From contig NZ_LZLY01000014.1 of assembly GCF_001673535.1 (NCBI RefSeq), positions 62,001-126,000 of the forward strand: a stretch of 64,000 nucleotides of DNA, written 5' to 3'. The position numbers and the translations under genes are program-made. The stretch comes from Mycobacterium sp. 1081908.1. GTDB taxonomy: Bacteria; Actinomycetota; Actinomycetes; Mycobacteriales; Mycobacteriaceae. Shown here one piece after another: positions 37,458-45,606 of this stretch. The notes below the pieces were generated by a model, which was given only the letters and a program-made list of their open reading frames with translations, was not told the origin of the DNA and made no database searches. Positions within the stretch are counted from its first letter, which is position 1. Each line of letters starts with the position of its first letter.

Positions 37458-38564
37458 ATGACACAGAACACGATCACCCTGACACCCGAGCAGGCCGAGG
37501 CGTTCGGCCGCGAACTCGACGCCATCAAGGAACGCGTGATGGCGGACCTGGGCGAAGAGGACGCCGACTACATCCGCCGGGTCATCAAGACCCAGCGCGC
37601 GCTGGAGGTCGGTGGACGCGCGCTGCTGTTCCTGCCGCCGGCCTGGCCGCTGGGCACCGTGATGCTGGGCCTGTCGAAGATCCTCGACAACATGGAGATC
37701 GGGCACAACATCATGCACGGTCAGTACGACTGGATGCGCGACCCGGCGATCTCGGGCCGCACGTTCGAGTGGGACACGGCCTGCCCCGCCGATCAATGGC
37801 GGCACTCACACAACTACATGCACCACACCCACACCAACATCGTCGGGATGGACCGCGACATCGGCTACGGCATCCTGCGGATGAGCGAAGACCAGCGCTG
37901 GCACCCCTACTATCTGGGCAACCCGGTCTACGCGTTCCTGCTGATGGTGCTTTTCCAGTACGGCGTCGCGCTGCACGAGCTGGAAACCGAGCGCATCCGC
38001 TCCGGCGAGATCCGGCTGAGCGACAAGCGTGAGGTGCTGCGCGAGATCTGGAAGAAGACCCGGCGCCAGACGCTCAAGGACTACGTCGCCTTCCCGCTGC
38101 TGGCCGGGCCGTTCGCGCCGTTCGTCTTCGCGGGGAACCTCTCCGCCAACCTGATGCGCAACGTGTGGTCGTACATGATCATCTTCTGCGGCCACTTCCC
38201 GGACGGCACCCAGGAATTCACCGTCGAGGACACCCAGGACGAATCCCGCGGCATGTGGTACTTCCGCCAGGTCCTCGGGTCGGCAAACCTGACCGGGGGC
38301 AAGCTCTTTCACCTGCTGTCCGGCAACCTGTCGCACCAGATCGAGCACCACCTGTTCCCGGACATGCCGGCGCGCCGGTACGCCGACATCGCGCCCGAGG
38401 TGCAGGAGATCTGCCGCCGCTACGGCATCCCCTACAACCGCGGGCCGCTGATGCGGCAGTTCGGCACCGTCGTCCGCAAGATCGTCAAGCTGACCCTGCC
38501 GGACTCCTGGCTGCCGAAACCCGGTGGCGACCGGCCCGCCGATCGGCTTCCGGTCGCCGCATAA
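37458..38564 (+). CDS. Membrane fatty acid desaturase (DesA3-like)
   Basis: A 368-residue di-iron desaturase of the acyl-CoA delta-9 type. The three histidine boxes are HNIMH (near residue 85), HSHNYMHHTH (near 116) and HQIEHHLFPD (near 300). Hydrophobic stretches lie near residues 50-80 and 150-170 and in the middle. It is a shorter relative of M. tuberculosis DesA3 (427 residues) and appears to be a paralogue, so I give no symbol. GAAAGGA precedes the ATG. It forms an operon with the upstream reductase under the FabR-like regulator. Confidence 0.9.
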   Translation: MTQNTITLTPEQAEAFGRELDAIKERVMADLGEEDADYIRRVIKTQRALEVGGRALLFLPPAWPLGTVMLGLSKILDNMEIGHNIMHGQYDWMRDPAISGRTFEWDTACPADQWRHSHNYMHHTHTNIVGMDRDIGYGILRMSEDQRWHPYYLGNPVYAFLLMVLFQYGVALHELETERIRSGEIRLSDKREVLREIWKKTRRQTLKDYVAFPLLAGPFAPFVFAGNLSANLMRNVWSYMIIFCGHFPDGTQEFTVEDTQDESRGMWYFRQVLGSANLTGGKLFHLLSGNLSHQIEHHLFPDMPARRYADIAPEVQEICRRYGIPYNRGPLMRQFGTVVRKIVKLTLPDSWLPKPGGDRPADRLPVAA

Positions 38565-38619
38565 CGTATGAGTCCCGCTTCGGTCCCGAGGCATTGCCTC
38601 GGGACCGTTCGGGGGGACA

Positions 38620-39144
38620 ATGAGGTGCGTGGAATGGACCGGCGCGCGCTACGCGGACACCCCGACGGTGGACGCCTCGACGTGGATCGACGCGGACCCG
38701 GCGCGGGTCTGGGATCTGGTCTCCGACATCGAGCTGATGCCGACGTTCAGTAACGAGCTGAAGGCGGTGCAATGGGCCGATGGCTCGGACCGGCCGCGCG
38801 TCGGCGCCCGCTTCGTCGGACACAACGAGCACGACGCGTTCGGCCAGTGGACCAGCACCTCGCAGATCGTCGCTTGCGACGCTCCGCGCGAATTCGCCTG
38901 GGCGGTAGGCGAACCCGACAATCCGTCCGCGACCTGGCGATTCCGGCTGAAGCCCCGCGACGGCGGCACCCTGCTGAGCTTTTGGATGCAGATGGGACCG
39001 GGACGGTCGGGACTCTCGGTGGCCATCGACTCGATGCCCGACAAAGAAGAAAAGATCGTATTCGTGCGGATGCGGGAGTTCGAGGCCGCGATCGGCAAGA
39101 CGCTCGCCGCGATCAAGAGGCTGGCCGAACGCGGAGTGCGTTGA
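38620..39144 (+). CDS. SRPBCC-fold lipid-binding/cyclase-like protein
   Basis: A 174-residue protein of the START/polyketide-cyclase superfamily. It begins with VDASTWIDADPARVWDLVSD, the usual first strand and helix, and ends in a long C-terminal helix (MREFEAAIGKTLAAIKRLAE). Such proteins form a cavity for hydrophobic ligands. The stop overlaps the next start (TGATG), so it is translated together with the LLM enzyme. The ligand is unknown. Confidence 0.83.
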   Translation: MRCVEWTGARYADTPTVDASTWIDADPARVWDLVSDIELMPTFSNELKAVQWADGSDRPRVGARFVGHNEHDAFGQWTSTSQIVACDAPREFAWAVGEPDNPSATWRFRLKPRDGGTLLSFWMQMGPGRSGLSVAIDSMPDKEEKIVFVRMREFEAAIGKTLAAIKRLAERGVR

Positions 39145-40184
39145 TGCGTACCGCGACGACGGTCGAATTGTCGCGCGCCGCAACTGAAGTAGCCGAGTTC
39201 GTCGTCGAGGCGGAAAAGCTCGGTCTCGACGTTTGCTGGGTGGCCGAGGCCTGGGGCGCCGACGCGCCCTCGGCCCTGGGCTACCTCGCGGCGCGGACCG
39301 AGAAGATCATGCTCGGTACCGGCGTCCTGCAGCTCGGCGTCCGGTCGCCCGTCATGGTCGCCCAGACCGCGATCACGCTGTCGAACCTGTCGAACGGGCG
39401 TTTCCTGCTCGGGCTCGGCGCGTCGGGTCCGCAGGTGATCGAGGGCCTGCACGGCGTGTCGTTCGGCCGGCCGTTGGCGCGGATGGCCGAGACCGTCGAC
39501 ATCGTGCGGCAGGTGTTCTCGGGCGGCAAGATCGCCCACTCCGGCAAGGAGTTTCAGATTCCCCGACCCGGCGGCGAGGCGGTGCCCATGCGGCTGTCGA
39601 CCAGGGCCGACCACGCCATTCCGATCTACCTGGCGGCGCTGTCACCGGCGATGTTGCGGTTGACCGGGCGCATCGCCGACGGGTGGCTGGGCACCAGCTT
39701 CGTTCCGGAGGGCGCGGGCGACGCGTACTTCTCCCACCTCGACGAGGGGCTGGCGGCCGCCGGCCGCGCTCGCTCCGACATCGACATCTGTCAGGGCGCC
39801 GAGGTCGCCTTCGCCGCCGACGAGGACGAGCTGCGCGGCATGATCGCCGGCCGCAAGAAGCAACTCGCCTTCAGCCTCGGCGGCATGGGGTCGTCGAGCA
39901 CGAACTTCTACAACCAGGCCTACAGCCGGCAAGGCTGGGCCGACGCCGCGGCCGAGGTCCGGGAGCGCTGGCAGCGCGGCGACCGCGATGGCGCCGCCGG
40001 GGTGGTGACCGACGAGATGGTGCTCGCCACCACGCTGATCGGAACCGAGGAGATGGTCCGGTCGCGGCTCACGGTCTGGCGCGACGCCGGCGTCGACACC
40101 GTTCGGCTGTATCCGGCGGGGGAGACGATGGACGACAGGCTGAGGACGCTCGGGCGGGCCGTCGAGCTGGTCCGCGCGACCTAG
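39144..40184 (+). CDS. LLM class F420-dependent oxidoreductase (second cluster)
   Basis: A 346-residue luciferase-like enzyme, probably F420-dependent. Typical segments are VCWVAEAWGADAPSALGYLA near residue 30, IMLGTGVLQLGVRSPVMVAQ near 53, GRFLLGLGASGPQVIEGLHG near 85 and IPIYLAALSPAMLRLTGRIA near 155. The start is set by the TGATG overlap with the SRPBCC gene. Its 3' end overlaps the convergent DUF1214 gene by four bases. The substrate is unknown; see the parallel cluster at 0-5 kb. Confidence 0.88.
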   Translation: MRTATTVELSRAATEVAEFVVEAEKLGLDVCWVAEAWGADAPSALGYLAARTEKIMLGTGVLQLGVRSPVMVAQTAITLSNLSNGRFLLGLGASGPQVIEGLHGVSFGRPLARMAETVDIVRQVFSGGKIAHSGKEFQIPRPGGEAVPMRLSTRADHAIPIYLAALSPAMLRLTGRIADGWLGTSFVPEGAGDAYFSHLDEGLAAAGRARSDIDICQGAEVAFAADEDELRGMIAGRKKQLAFSLGGMGSSSTNFYNQAYSRQGWADAAAEVRERWQRGDRDGAAGVVTDEMVLATTLIGTEEMVRSRLTVWRDAGVDTVRLYPAGETMDDRLRTLGRAVELVRAT

Positions 40185-41284
40185 TGGGCGTGAGTCGGTG
40201 CTTCCGACACCTTCACGAGTTTCACCTCGGGCCGCGCCGGCACACCGTCGGCCAGGAACCACCGGAACGCGAGGTTGCCGCGCGGATAGTCCAACGTGGT
40301 CAACGAATTCGGGTGTGTCGTCATGCCGCGGGACAACACGATCGTCACCGAGCCGTCGTCGTTGAGCGCGGCGCTGGTGCCGTTGATGGAACACCTGGCG
40401 TCGGCCGCGCCATAGGTGGCCATGAACTGGTTCCACACCACCATGTTCCAGAACCGGCAGGCCGGCGGTCGGTGCGTGATGACCAGCGCCTCGTCGTCGT
40501 CGAGCACGAAACTGCCGTACGAATAGCACGCGTCACGCGCCGACCAGCCGAAGTTGGCATCGGGCACCTGATACGGATCGGCGAATTCGTTTGCCGCGTG
40601 CGCGGTCTCGTGTCCGAGCGCGTGCTCTTGGTCCGCTCGGGTGCCGACGGCCAGCGGCACGATGGCGAACATCGTGCGCAGCCAGGTGGCCGCCGCCCGC
40701 AGGCTCGCGGCGGTCTCGGCGTCGCCGTGCCGGATCGGGTCCGGCTCGTCTAGCGCCTCGATGTTCCACACGACCGGGCGGCCGGTCAGCGGGTCGGCCT
40801 GGTAGTCGCGGGTCATCAGCACGGCCGCGTCCGGAGTCGGGGGGAACTCGAAGCTGAAGTTGCCGTCGGTGTCGATATCGAGGTCGCTGTCGCGGACGAT
40901 CGCGACGACCCGGTCCGACCACGCGCCGGGCGAGGGTTCGTTATAGGCCGTCACTGAAAAGTACACGCTGTCACCGCGATTGCCGCTGATGCGGTAACCC
41001 CGCTTCGGGTCCACCGGGCACAGGAAGTAGTAGGCGTCGGTGTTGTCGCCGCCCCAGCGACGGTCGCGCCGGAACGGCGTGTTCACCGCGACGAACTGCG
41101 GGCGGCCGGGCTCGGGGAACAGGTAGGCGTCGAGGGCCACGCCCAGCGTGGCGGCGAGCATGCGGTAGCCGTCGGCGATGTGGCGATCGTCGGTGACGGC
41201 GCGGTCGCCTTCGAGGAACGAGCGATCGAGGGCGCCGAGGGTGGCGAGCAGCTCCTGCCAGGCGGCCGTCGACTCGTGCGTCAT
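40181..41284 (-). CDS. DUF1214 domain-containing protein (second cluster)
   Basis: A 367-residue protein. The C-terminal part has SINGTSAALNDDGSVTIVLS and DYPRGNLAFRWFL, which align with the DUF1214 protein near 4.8 kb. The N-terminal and middle parts (GYRISGNRGDSVYFSVTAYN) also fit the family. There is no export signal. The ATG overlaps the TetR stop, so it is expressed with that regulator. No biochemical role is established for the family. Confidence 0.82.
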   Translation of the reverse strand: MTHESTAAWQELLATLGALDRSFLEGDRAVTDDRHIADGYRMLAATLGVALDAYLFPEPGRPQFVAVNTPFRRDRRWGGDNTDAYYFLCPVDPKRGYRISGNRGDSVYFSVTAYNEPSPGAWSDRVVAIVRDSDLDIDTDGNFSFEFPPTPDAAVLMTRDYQADPLTGRPVVWNIEALDEPDPIRHGDAETAASLRAAATWLRTMFAIVPLAVGTRADQEHALGHETAHAANEFADPYQVPDANFGWSARDACYSYGSFVLDDDEALVITHRPPACRFWNMVVWNQFMATYGAADARCSINGTSAALNDDGSVTIVLSRGMTTHPNSLTTLDYPRGNLAFRWFLADGVPARPEVKLVKVSEAPTHAH

Positions 41285-41856
41285 GCGCTGATTCCCTTCA
41301 GTAGCAACGTGGTGGTGCGATCGACCCACGCGTCGTCCAGTTCCTTGGCGCGGGTGAGCAGGGCGACCAGGGTGAGGCCCGCGACGGCCTCGGCCAGTTC
41401 GGCGGCGGTGACGTCCGCACGCACCTCGCCGCGCGCGGCCGCGGCCTGCAGCCACTCGGCGAGGCCGCCGGCGATGACGCCGGCGAACCGCTCGAGCAGC
41501 GCCGAATGCAGGGTCGGGTCCGCGGCCATCTCGCCGACCAGCCCCGGCAGCGCCGCCCGGGCGGCCGGCGTCGTCAGGAAAGCCATTGTGCGGCGGACCA
41601 TTTCGCGCAGGTCGTCGGTCGGCGATCCGGTGTCGGGAATCGCCGTCGCGGCGCCGATCGGGAACACCGCCTCGTGCACCAGGTGCGCCTTGCTCGGCCA
41701 GCGCCGGTAGATCGCGGGCTTGCTGGTGCCTGCCCGCTCGGCGATGGCGGACACCAACAGGCCGGGGTAGCCGGTTTCCGCGAGAAGTTCGACCGTCGCG
41801 CGCAGCACCGCGGCGTCGATACGCGGGTCACGGGGTCGGCCGAAATCTACAACCAT
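41281..41856 (-). CDS. TetR-family regulator of the second cluster
   Basis: A 191-residue repressor. The helix-turn-helix is LVSAIAERAGTSKPAIYRRW near residues 30-50, and a C-terminal TetR_C-type ligand domain follows. It is divergent from the sulfotransferase gene with only 28 bases between starts and is cotranscribed with the DUF1214 gene. An imperfect palindrome fills the gap. It therefore probably controls both directions. The ATG giving MVVDFGRPRD is the family start; upstream codons are inside the opposite gene. Confidence 0.87.
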   Translation of the reverse strand: MVVDFGRPRDPRIDAAVLRATVELLAETGYPGLLVSAIAERAGTSKPAIYRRWPSKAHLVHEAVFPIGAATAIPDTGSPTDDLREMVRRTMAFLTTPAARAALPGLVGEMAADPTLHSALLERFAGVIAGGLAEWLQAAAARGEVRADVTAAELAEAVAGLTLVALLTRAKELDDAWVDRTTTLLLKGISA

Positions 41857-41878
41857 TACGAAACTCAGAGTAACATAA
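41856..41878. promoter_or_regulatory. Imperfect palindrome in the 28-bp TetR-sulfotransferase gap
   Basis: TTACGAAACTC and GAGTAACATAA flank a central A; eight of eleven positions are complementary. It fills nearly all of the space between the divergent start codons and overlaps the TetR ATG. Binding here would block both genes. Both mRNAs must be leaderless or nearly so. Confidence 0.55.
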
Positions 41879-41884
41879 GTCGCC

Positions 41885-43129
41885 GTGACCGATGCCGTTC
41901 GCTCCGTTCCCCTCGACGACCTGGCCCTGCCCCGATTCGGCGCCGAGGCCCAGCAGATCCTCGACATGATGGCCACGATGGCGGCCGACTGTCCGCTCGA
42001 TGCCGACGCCCTGCACGCCAGGGCCAGCGCCGACACCGGCCTGGAGGATTTCGGCGCGGGCGACTACCGAGAACGACTCGACGTCTACCTCACCGACCTG
42101 CGCGACATCGACGGGCTGCACCCGGCCGGAGCCGTCAACTTCTTCGCCCAGTTGGCGCAGCTGCTGAAGAACCGGCTGCTGTTCACCGACCTGCTGAGCC
42201 GGCATCCCGAGATCGATGACATCGAGCTGCAACCACCGATCGTGATCGCGGGCCTGCCCCGCACCGGCACCACCCACCTGCACAACCTGCTGGCGGCGGC
42301 GCCCACCTTCCGCACCATGCCGTATTGGGAAAGCGTCGAACCGTTCCCGCTGCCTGCCGAGGCGGGTATCGAGCCGGATCCACGGCGGACCCGGATGGAC
42401 GTCGGGGTCTCGGTCATCAACACCGTGATGCCCTATTTCCCGCTGATGCACGAGATGACGACGGATCACGTGCACGAGGAAATCCAATTGCTGGCCAACG
42501 ACTTCTCGACGATGCTCTTCGAGACCCTCGCCGAGGCGCCCCGCTGGCGGCGCTACTACCAGGCGCACGATCAGACGCCCCACTACCAATACCTCGCCAG
42601 GCAGCTCAAGGCCATGCAGTTCCTGCGCGGCGGGCGGCGCTGGCTGCTCAAGTCGCCGCAGCACCTCGAGCAGGTGCCGGTGTTGGATCGGGTTTTTCCG
42701 GGCAGCGTTGTGGTGTTCACCCATCGGGATCCGGTCCCGGTGGCGCTGTCGATGATCGCGATGATCACCTACTCCGCGCGCATGCACCGCTCGCCCGTCC
42801 CGGTGCGAGAGATCGCGGCGCAGTGGGTCGACCGCCTGGATCACATGCTTACCGCGCTGGTCCGCGACCGCGACACCATCGGTCCCGAACGCTCGGTCGA
42901 CATCCGCTTCGACGATTTCATGGCTGACGAGCTAGGGGTGGCGGAGCGGGTGTACGCGCTGGCCGGCGAGCCGCTCACCGAACAGGCGCGCGCGGCGGTC
43001 ACAGGCTACCTGGCGGGGCATCAGCGCGGCCGGCTGGGTAACGTCGAGACCTCGTACGAGATGTTCGGGTTGACGGAGGGCGCGCTGCGGGAGCGCTTCG
43101 CGCCGTACGTCGACCGGTTCCTGACCTGA
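41885..43129 (+). CDS. Sulfotransferase family protein (second cluster)
   Basis: A 414-residue member of the mycobacterial sulfotransferase-like family. The 5'-phosphosulfate loop is IAGLPRTGTTHLHNLL near residue 120, and the 3'-phosphate region is VFTHRDPVPVALSMIAMI near 277. A conserved GRRWLLKSPQH lies between. The Lys of the classical PKSGTT loop is Arg here, as in the protein at 1.8 kb. The GTG start fits the divergent promoter spacing. The acceptor is unknown. Confidence 0.86.
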   Translation: MTDAVRSVPLDDLALPRFGAEAQQILDMMATMAADCPLDADALHARASADTGLEDFGAGDYRERLDVYLTDLRDIDGLHPAGAVNFFAQLAQLLKNRLLFTDLLSRHPEIDDIELQPPIVIAGLPRTGTTHLHNLLAAAPTFRTMPYWESVEPFPLPAEAGIEPDPRRTRMDVGVSVINTVMPYFPLMHEMTTDHVHEEIQLLANDFSTMLFETLAEAPRWRRYYQAHDQTPHYQYLARQLKAMQFLRGGRRWLLKSPQHLEQVPVLDRVFPGSVVVFTHRDPVPVALSMIAMITYSARMHRSPVPVREIAAQWVDRLDHMLTALVRDRDTIGPERSVDIRFDDFMADELGVAERVYALAGEPLTEQARAAVTGYLAGHQRGRLGNVETSYEMFGLTEGALRERFAPYVDRFLT

Positions 43130-43156
43130 GGCGGCGGTCGACTACGTTCTGAATTC

Positions 43157-44047
43157 ATGGTCGCTATGCCCGCGCTGGACGGTGTCGAACACAGGTACGT
43201 CGAACTCGGCGATGGCGTGATAATCCACGTCGCCGACGCGGGCCCGGCCAACGGTCCGGCGGTGATGCTGGTGCACGGCTTTCCCCAAAACTGGTGGGAG
43301 TGGCACGAGTTGATCCCTGCACTGGCCGCGGACGGCTACCGGGTGCTGTGTCCCGACCTGCGCGGGGCGGGCTGGAGCTCGGCGCCCCGCTCCGACTACC
43401 GCAAGAACGACATGGCCGACGATCTGGCCGCGGTGCTGGACCGGTTGGGGGTCGCCACCGTCACGCTCGCCGCCCATGACTGGGGTGGGCCGATCGCGTT
43501 CATCATGATGCTGCGCCATCCGGAGAAGGTCACCGGTTTTTTCGGCATGAACACTGCCGCGCCGTGGTTCAAAAAAGATCTCAAGCTCGCCCGCAATCTG
43601 TGGCGGTTCTGGTACCAGATCCCGATCATGCTGCCGGTGATCGGCCCGCGCGTGATCGCCGATCCCAAGGCCCGGTTCTACCGGCTGCTGGCGACCTGGG
43701 TCGGCGGGGGCTATTTGGTCAACGAGGACGACGTGCGCTTCTACATCGAGTGCATGCGCCAGCCGGGGCACGCGGTGGCCGGTTCGAAGTGGTATCGCAC
43801 CTTCCAGAGCAGCGAGGTGTGGCGCTGGATGCGCGGCGAGTACGACGACGCCCGCGTCGAGGTGCCGGTGCGCTGGCTCAGCGGGACCATGGATCCGGTG
43901 CTGACACCGGACCTGCTGGACGGATACGCCGACCACATCACCGATTTCAAGGTCGAGCTGGTCGACGGCGTCGGCCACTGGATCGTCGAGCAGCGACCGG
44001 AGCTGGTGCTTGAGCGGCTGCGCGCCTTCCTCCGCGGCGAAACTTAA
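43157..44047 (+). CDS. ephF: Epoxide hydrolase-like protein EphF
   Basis: A 296-residue alpha/beta hydrolase matching Rv0134. The oxyanion segment is VHGFPQNWWEW near residue 38, the nucleophile Asp is in AAHDWGGPIAF near residue 105, and the catalytic His is in GVGHWIVEQRP near 275. It would open epoxides to diols; the natural lipid or xenobiotic substrate is not known. An ATG three codons later is an alternative start. The last codons and following bases are duplicated about 1.24 kb downstream. Confidence 0.9.
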   Translation: MVAMPALDGVEHRYVELGDGVIIHVADAGPANGPAVMLVHGFPQNWWEWHELIPALAADGYRVLCPDLRGAGWSSAPRSDYRKNDMADDLAAVLDRLGVATVTLAAHDWGGPIAFIMMLRHPEKVTGFFGMNTAAPWFKKDLKLARNLWRFWYQIPIMLPVIGPRVIADPKARFYRLLATWVGGGYLVNEDDVRFYIECMRQPGHAVAGSKWYRTFQSSEVWRWMRGEYDDARVEVPVRWLSGTMDPVLTPDLLDGYADHITDFKVELVDGVGHWIVEQRPELVLERLRAFLRGET

Positions 44048-44094
44048 ACCGCCGCGCCGCTTTTCGGCGTGTCGTGTGCGCAATTGCGGCGTCG
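44022..44094 (+). repeat. Direct repeat, left copy (ephF 3' end)
   Basis: A stretch of about 73 bases covering the last eight codons of ephF and the following sequence matches 45265-45337 at roughly 90%. The TAA stop is shared in the same frame. The two copies bracket the HxlR and PPOX genes, with an offset of 1243 bases. Confidence 0.9.
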
Positions 44095-44104
44095 GCAGGG
44101 CCGC

Positions 44105-44617
44105 TCAATCGTCTGGCTGTGGCAGCGCGGACTCATAGGCTGCCTGAAGTCGCGCCGCGACCGTGGGGCCCTTTGGGGCTTTTCCCTTGCGCGCCTGTGG
44201 CCCGAGGTGAGTCTCGCGTAGTTCGTCCATGAAGGCCTGCCACAGTGGCGGCCCGCCTGCGGCGAGCGCGTTGCCTCGGGCGGCGTATTCATCCCCGACG
44301 GGAAGGTGCCGTATTCCCCAGGCGCTGAGCTGGGCGAGAACGGGCACCAGTTCGATCGCCTGCTCGGTGAGGCTGTAGGTGACCTTCTGCTTGTGGGTGG
44401 GGTCATCGGTCTTGGTGAGCAGACCGTGCTCGACGAGCGCGCCGAGCCGGTCGGCCAGGATGTTCGACGAAATTCGCTCGGGCCCGTTGAGCAGCTCACG
44501 AAAATGCCTGGCGCCACCGAAGATAATGTCGCGCAGCACAAGCAGGGTCCAGCGGTCCCCGAAGATCTCGAGCGACAAATTGACCGGGCACGCCGATCGC
44601 GCGTCTCTGCGAACCAC
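44105..44617 (-). CDS. HxlR-family regulator
   Basis: A 170-residue winged-helix protein of the HxlR/MarR-like group. It has the N-terminal Cys (SACPVNLSLEIFGDRWTLLV) and the RHFRELLNGPERISSNILAD region of this family, then the wing around DPTHKQKVTYSLTE. HxlR proteins often sense electrophiles or redox change and control a divergent gene. The GTG has GGAGG seven bases upstream. It is divergent from a PPOX-type gene across a strong palindrome. Both genes lie inside the direct repeats. Confidence 0.87.
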   Translation of the reverse strand: MVRRDARSACPVNLSLEIFGDRWTLLVLRDIIFGGARHFRELLNGPERISSNILADRLGALVEHGLLTKTDDPTHKQKVTYSLTEQAIELVPVLAQLSAWGIRHLPVGDEYAARGNALAAGGPPLWQAFMDELRETHLGPQARKGKAPKGPTVAARLQAAYESALPQPDD

Positions 44618-44629
44618 ACCAACCTCCGA

Positions 44630-44652
44630 ACTGGTTGCATATATGCACCAGT
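44630..44652. promoter_or_regulatory. Operator-like palindrome between HxlR and PPOX genes
   Basis: ACTGGTTGCATATATGCACCAGT is not written in full elsewhere; its arms ACTGGT and CCAGT surround the perfect core GCATATATGC. It sits just upstream of the HxlR start and 50 bases before the PPOX start. A related half, CCGGTTGCA, follows near 44668. It is the likely HxlR target. Confidence 0.72.
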
Positions 44653-44702
44653 ATGCCTTACGCTGAAACCGGTTGCAAAACGAGATCGGTTGAGGAGGCC
44701 GC

Positions 44703-45290
44703 ATGTCATCGAAGGAGAACAACGTCGTCACTCGGCTCGATGAACGTTTCAGTGACGCCTGCACGCAGGCCACCACGTGGGCCGCAGCGAGCGATGTGCT
44801 GAAGGCCGCGGAAATCAGCTGGATATCGACCGTCCGGTCAGACGGCAGCCCACACGTCACTCCACTGGTGGCGGTGTGGCTTGACGAAGTGTTGTATTTC
44901 GGCACGGGAGAGACCGAGCAGAAGGGGGTCAACCTCGCCTTCAACCCCCACGTCGTACTCACGACCGGATGCAACGCGTGGGACCGCGGACTTGACGTGG
45001 TGGTCGAGGGTCGGGCACGCCGCGTCACCGACCGAGCAACCCTGGAGCGGCTGGCCGCGGCGTGGCGGACCAAGTGGGACGGCTCCTGGCAGTTTGAAGT
45101 GACCGAGACCGGCTTTCACCGCTCCGGTGCCCATTCACTCGTCTTCTCGGTAGAGCCGACGAAGGTGTTGGCCTTTGGCCGAGAGCGCCTGTCTCGGCCG
45201 GCGCCCAATACGATGCTGCCGCGCGTGGCCTTTACGCACACCCGCCACCTTCCGCAACGCGGGGGCGCCTTCCGCCGCGGCGAAACTTAA
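44703..45290 (+). CDS. PPOX-fold (pyridoxamine oxidase-like) protein with altered tail
   Basis: A 195-residue protein of the FMN/F420-binding split barrel. The core EISWISTVRSDGSPHVTPLV, then VLYFGTGETEQKGVNLAFNP and WDGSWQFEVT, is typical. Relatives end soon after the strand PTKVLAFGRE. Here the frame continues for about 30 residues and ends in AFRRGET, the same residues and stop that end ephF (AFLRGET). The tail therefore appears to come from the joining of the cassette to an ephF-derived repeat. TGAGGAGG precedes the ATG. It is probably controlled by the divergent HxlR protein. Confidence 0.83.
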   Translation: MSSKENNVVTRLDERFSDACTQATTWAAASDVLKAAEISWISTVRSDGSPHVTPLVAVWLDEVLYFGTGETEQKGVNLAFNPHVVLTTGCNAWDRGLDVVVEGRARRVTDRATLERLAAAWRTKWDGSWQFEVTETGFHRSGAHSLVFSVEPTKVLAFGRERLSRPAPNTMLPRVAFTHTRHLPQRGGAFRRGET

Positions 45291-45337
45291 ACGGCTGCGC
45301 CGCTTTTCGGCGTGTCGCGTGCGTAATTGCAGTGTCG
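45265..45337 (+). repeat. Direct repeat, right copy
   Basis: Second copy of the ephF 3'-end sequence, with about seven differences in 73 bases. It supplies the last codons and stop of the PPOX gene. Confidence 0.9.
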
Positions 45338-45360
45338 CGACGGCGAAGCGCCGACGGGCG

Positions 45361-45573
45361 CTACTCGACGCCGATGGTGACTTCCGTGGACTTGATGAAC
45401 ACCGTCGCGGGTTGGCCGACCGCCAGGCCGAGGTCGACCGCCGCGTCCTTGGTGACCGACGAAGTGACAATCTGGTCCCCGCCGTCGAGCTTGACCTTCA
45501 CGATCGCCATCACGCTGCCGAGGTCGACTTCCGTAATCGTTCCTTTGAGTTGGTTCCGGGTCGACAGCCGCAT
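45361..45573 (-). CDS. Molbindin-like TOBE/Mop domain protein
   Basis: A 70-residue single-domain protein of the Mop/TOBE type, with MRLSTRNQLKGTITEVDLGS at the start and KSTEVTIGVE at the end, the usual pattern of molybdate-binding molbindins. It would store or sense molybdate or tungstate in the cytosol. No molybdate transporter genes lie nearby. Length is normal for stand-alone molbindins. It lies immediately right of the repeat-bracketed cassette. Confidence 0.88.
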   Translation of the reverse strand: MRLSTRNQLKGTITEVDLGSVMAIVKVKLDGGDQIVTSSVTKDAAVDLGLAVGQPATVFIKSTEVTIGVE

Positions 45574-45606
45574 CGCGTCCTCCGTATCTAGGGTCTGCGA
45601 TGAAGC

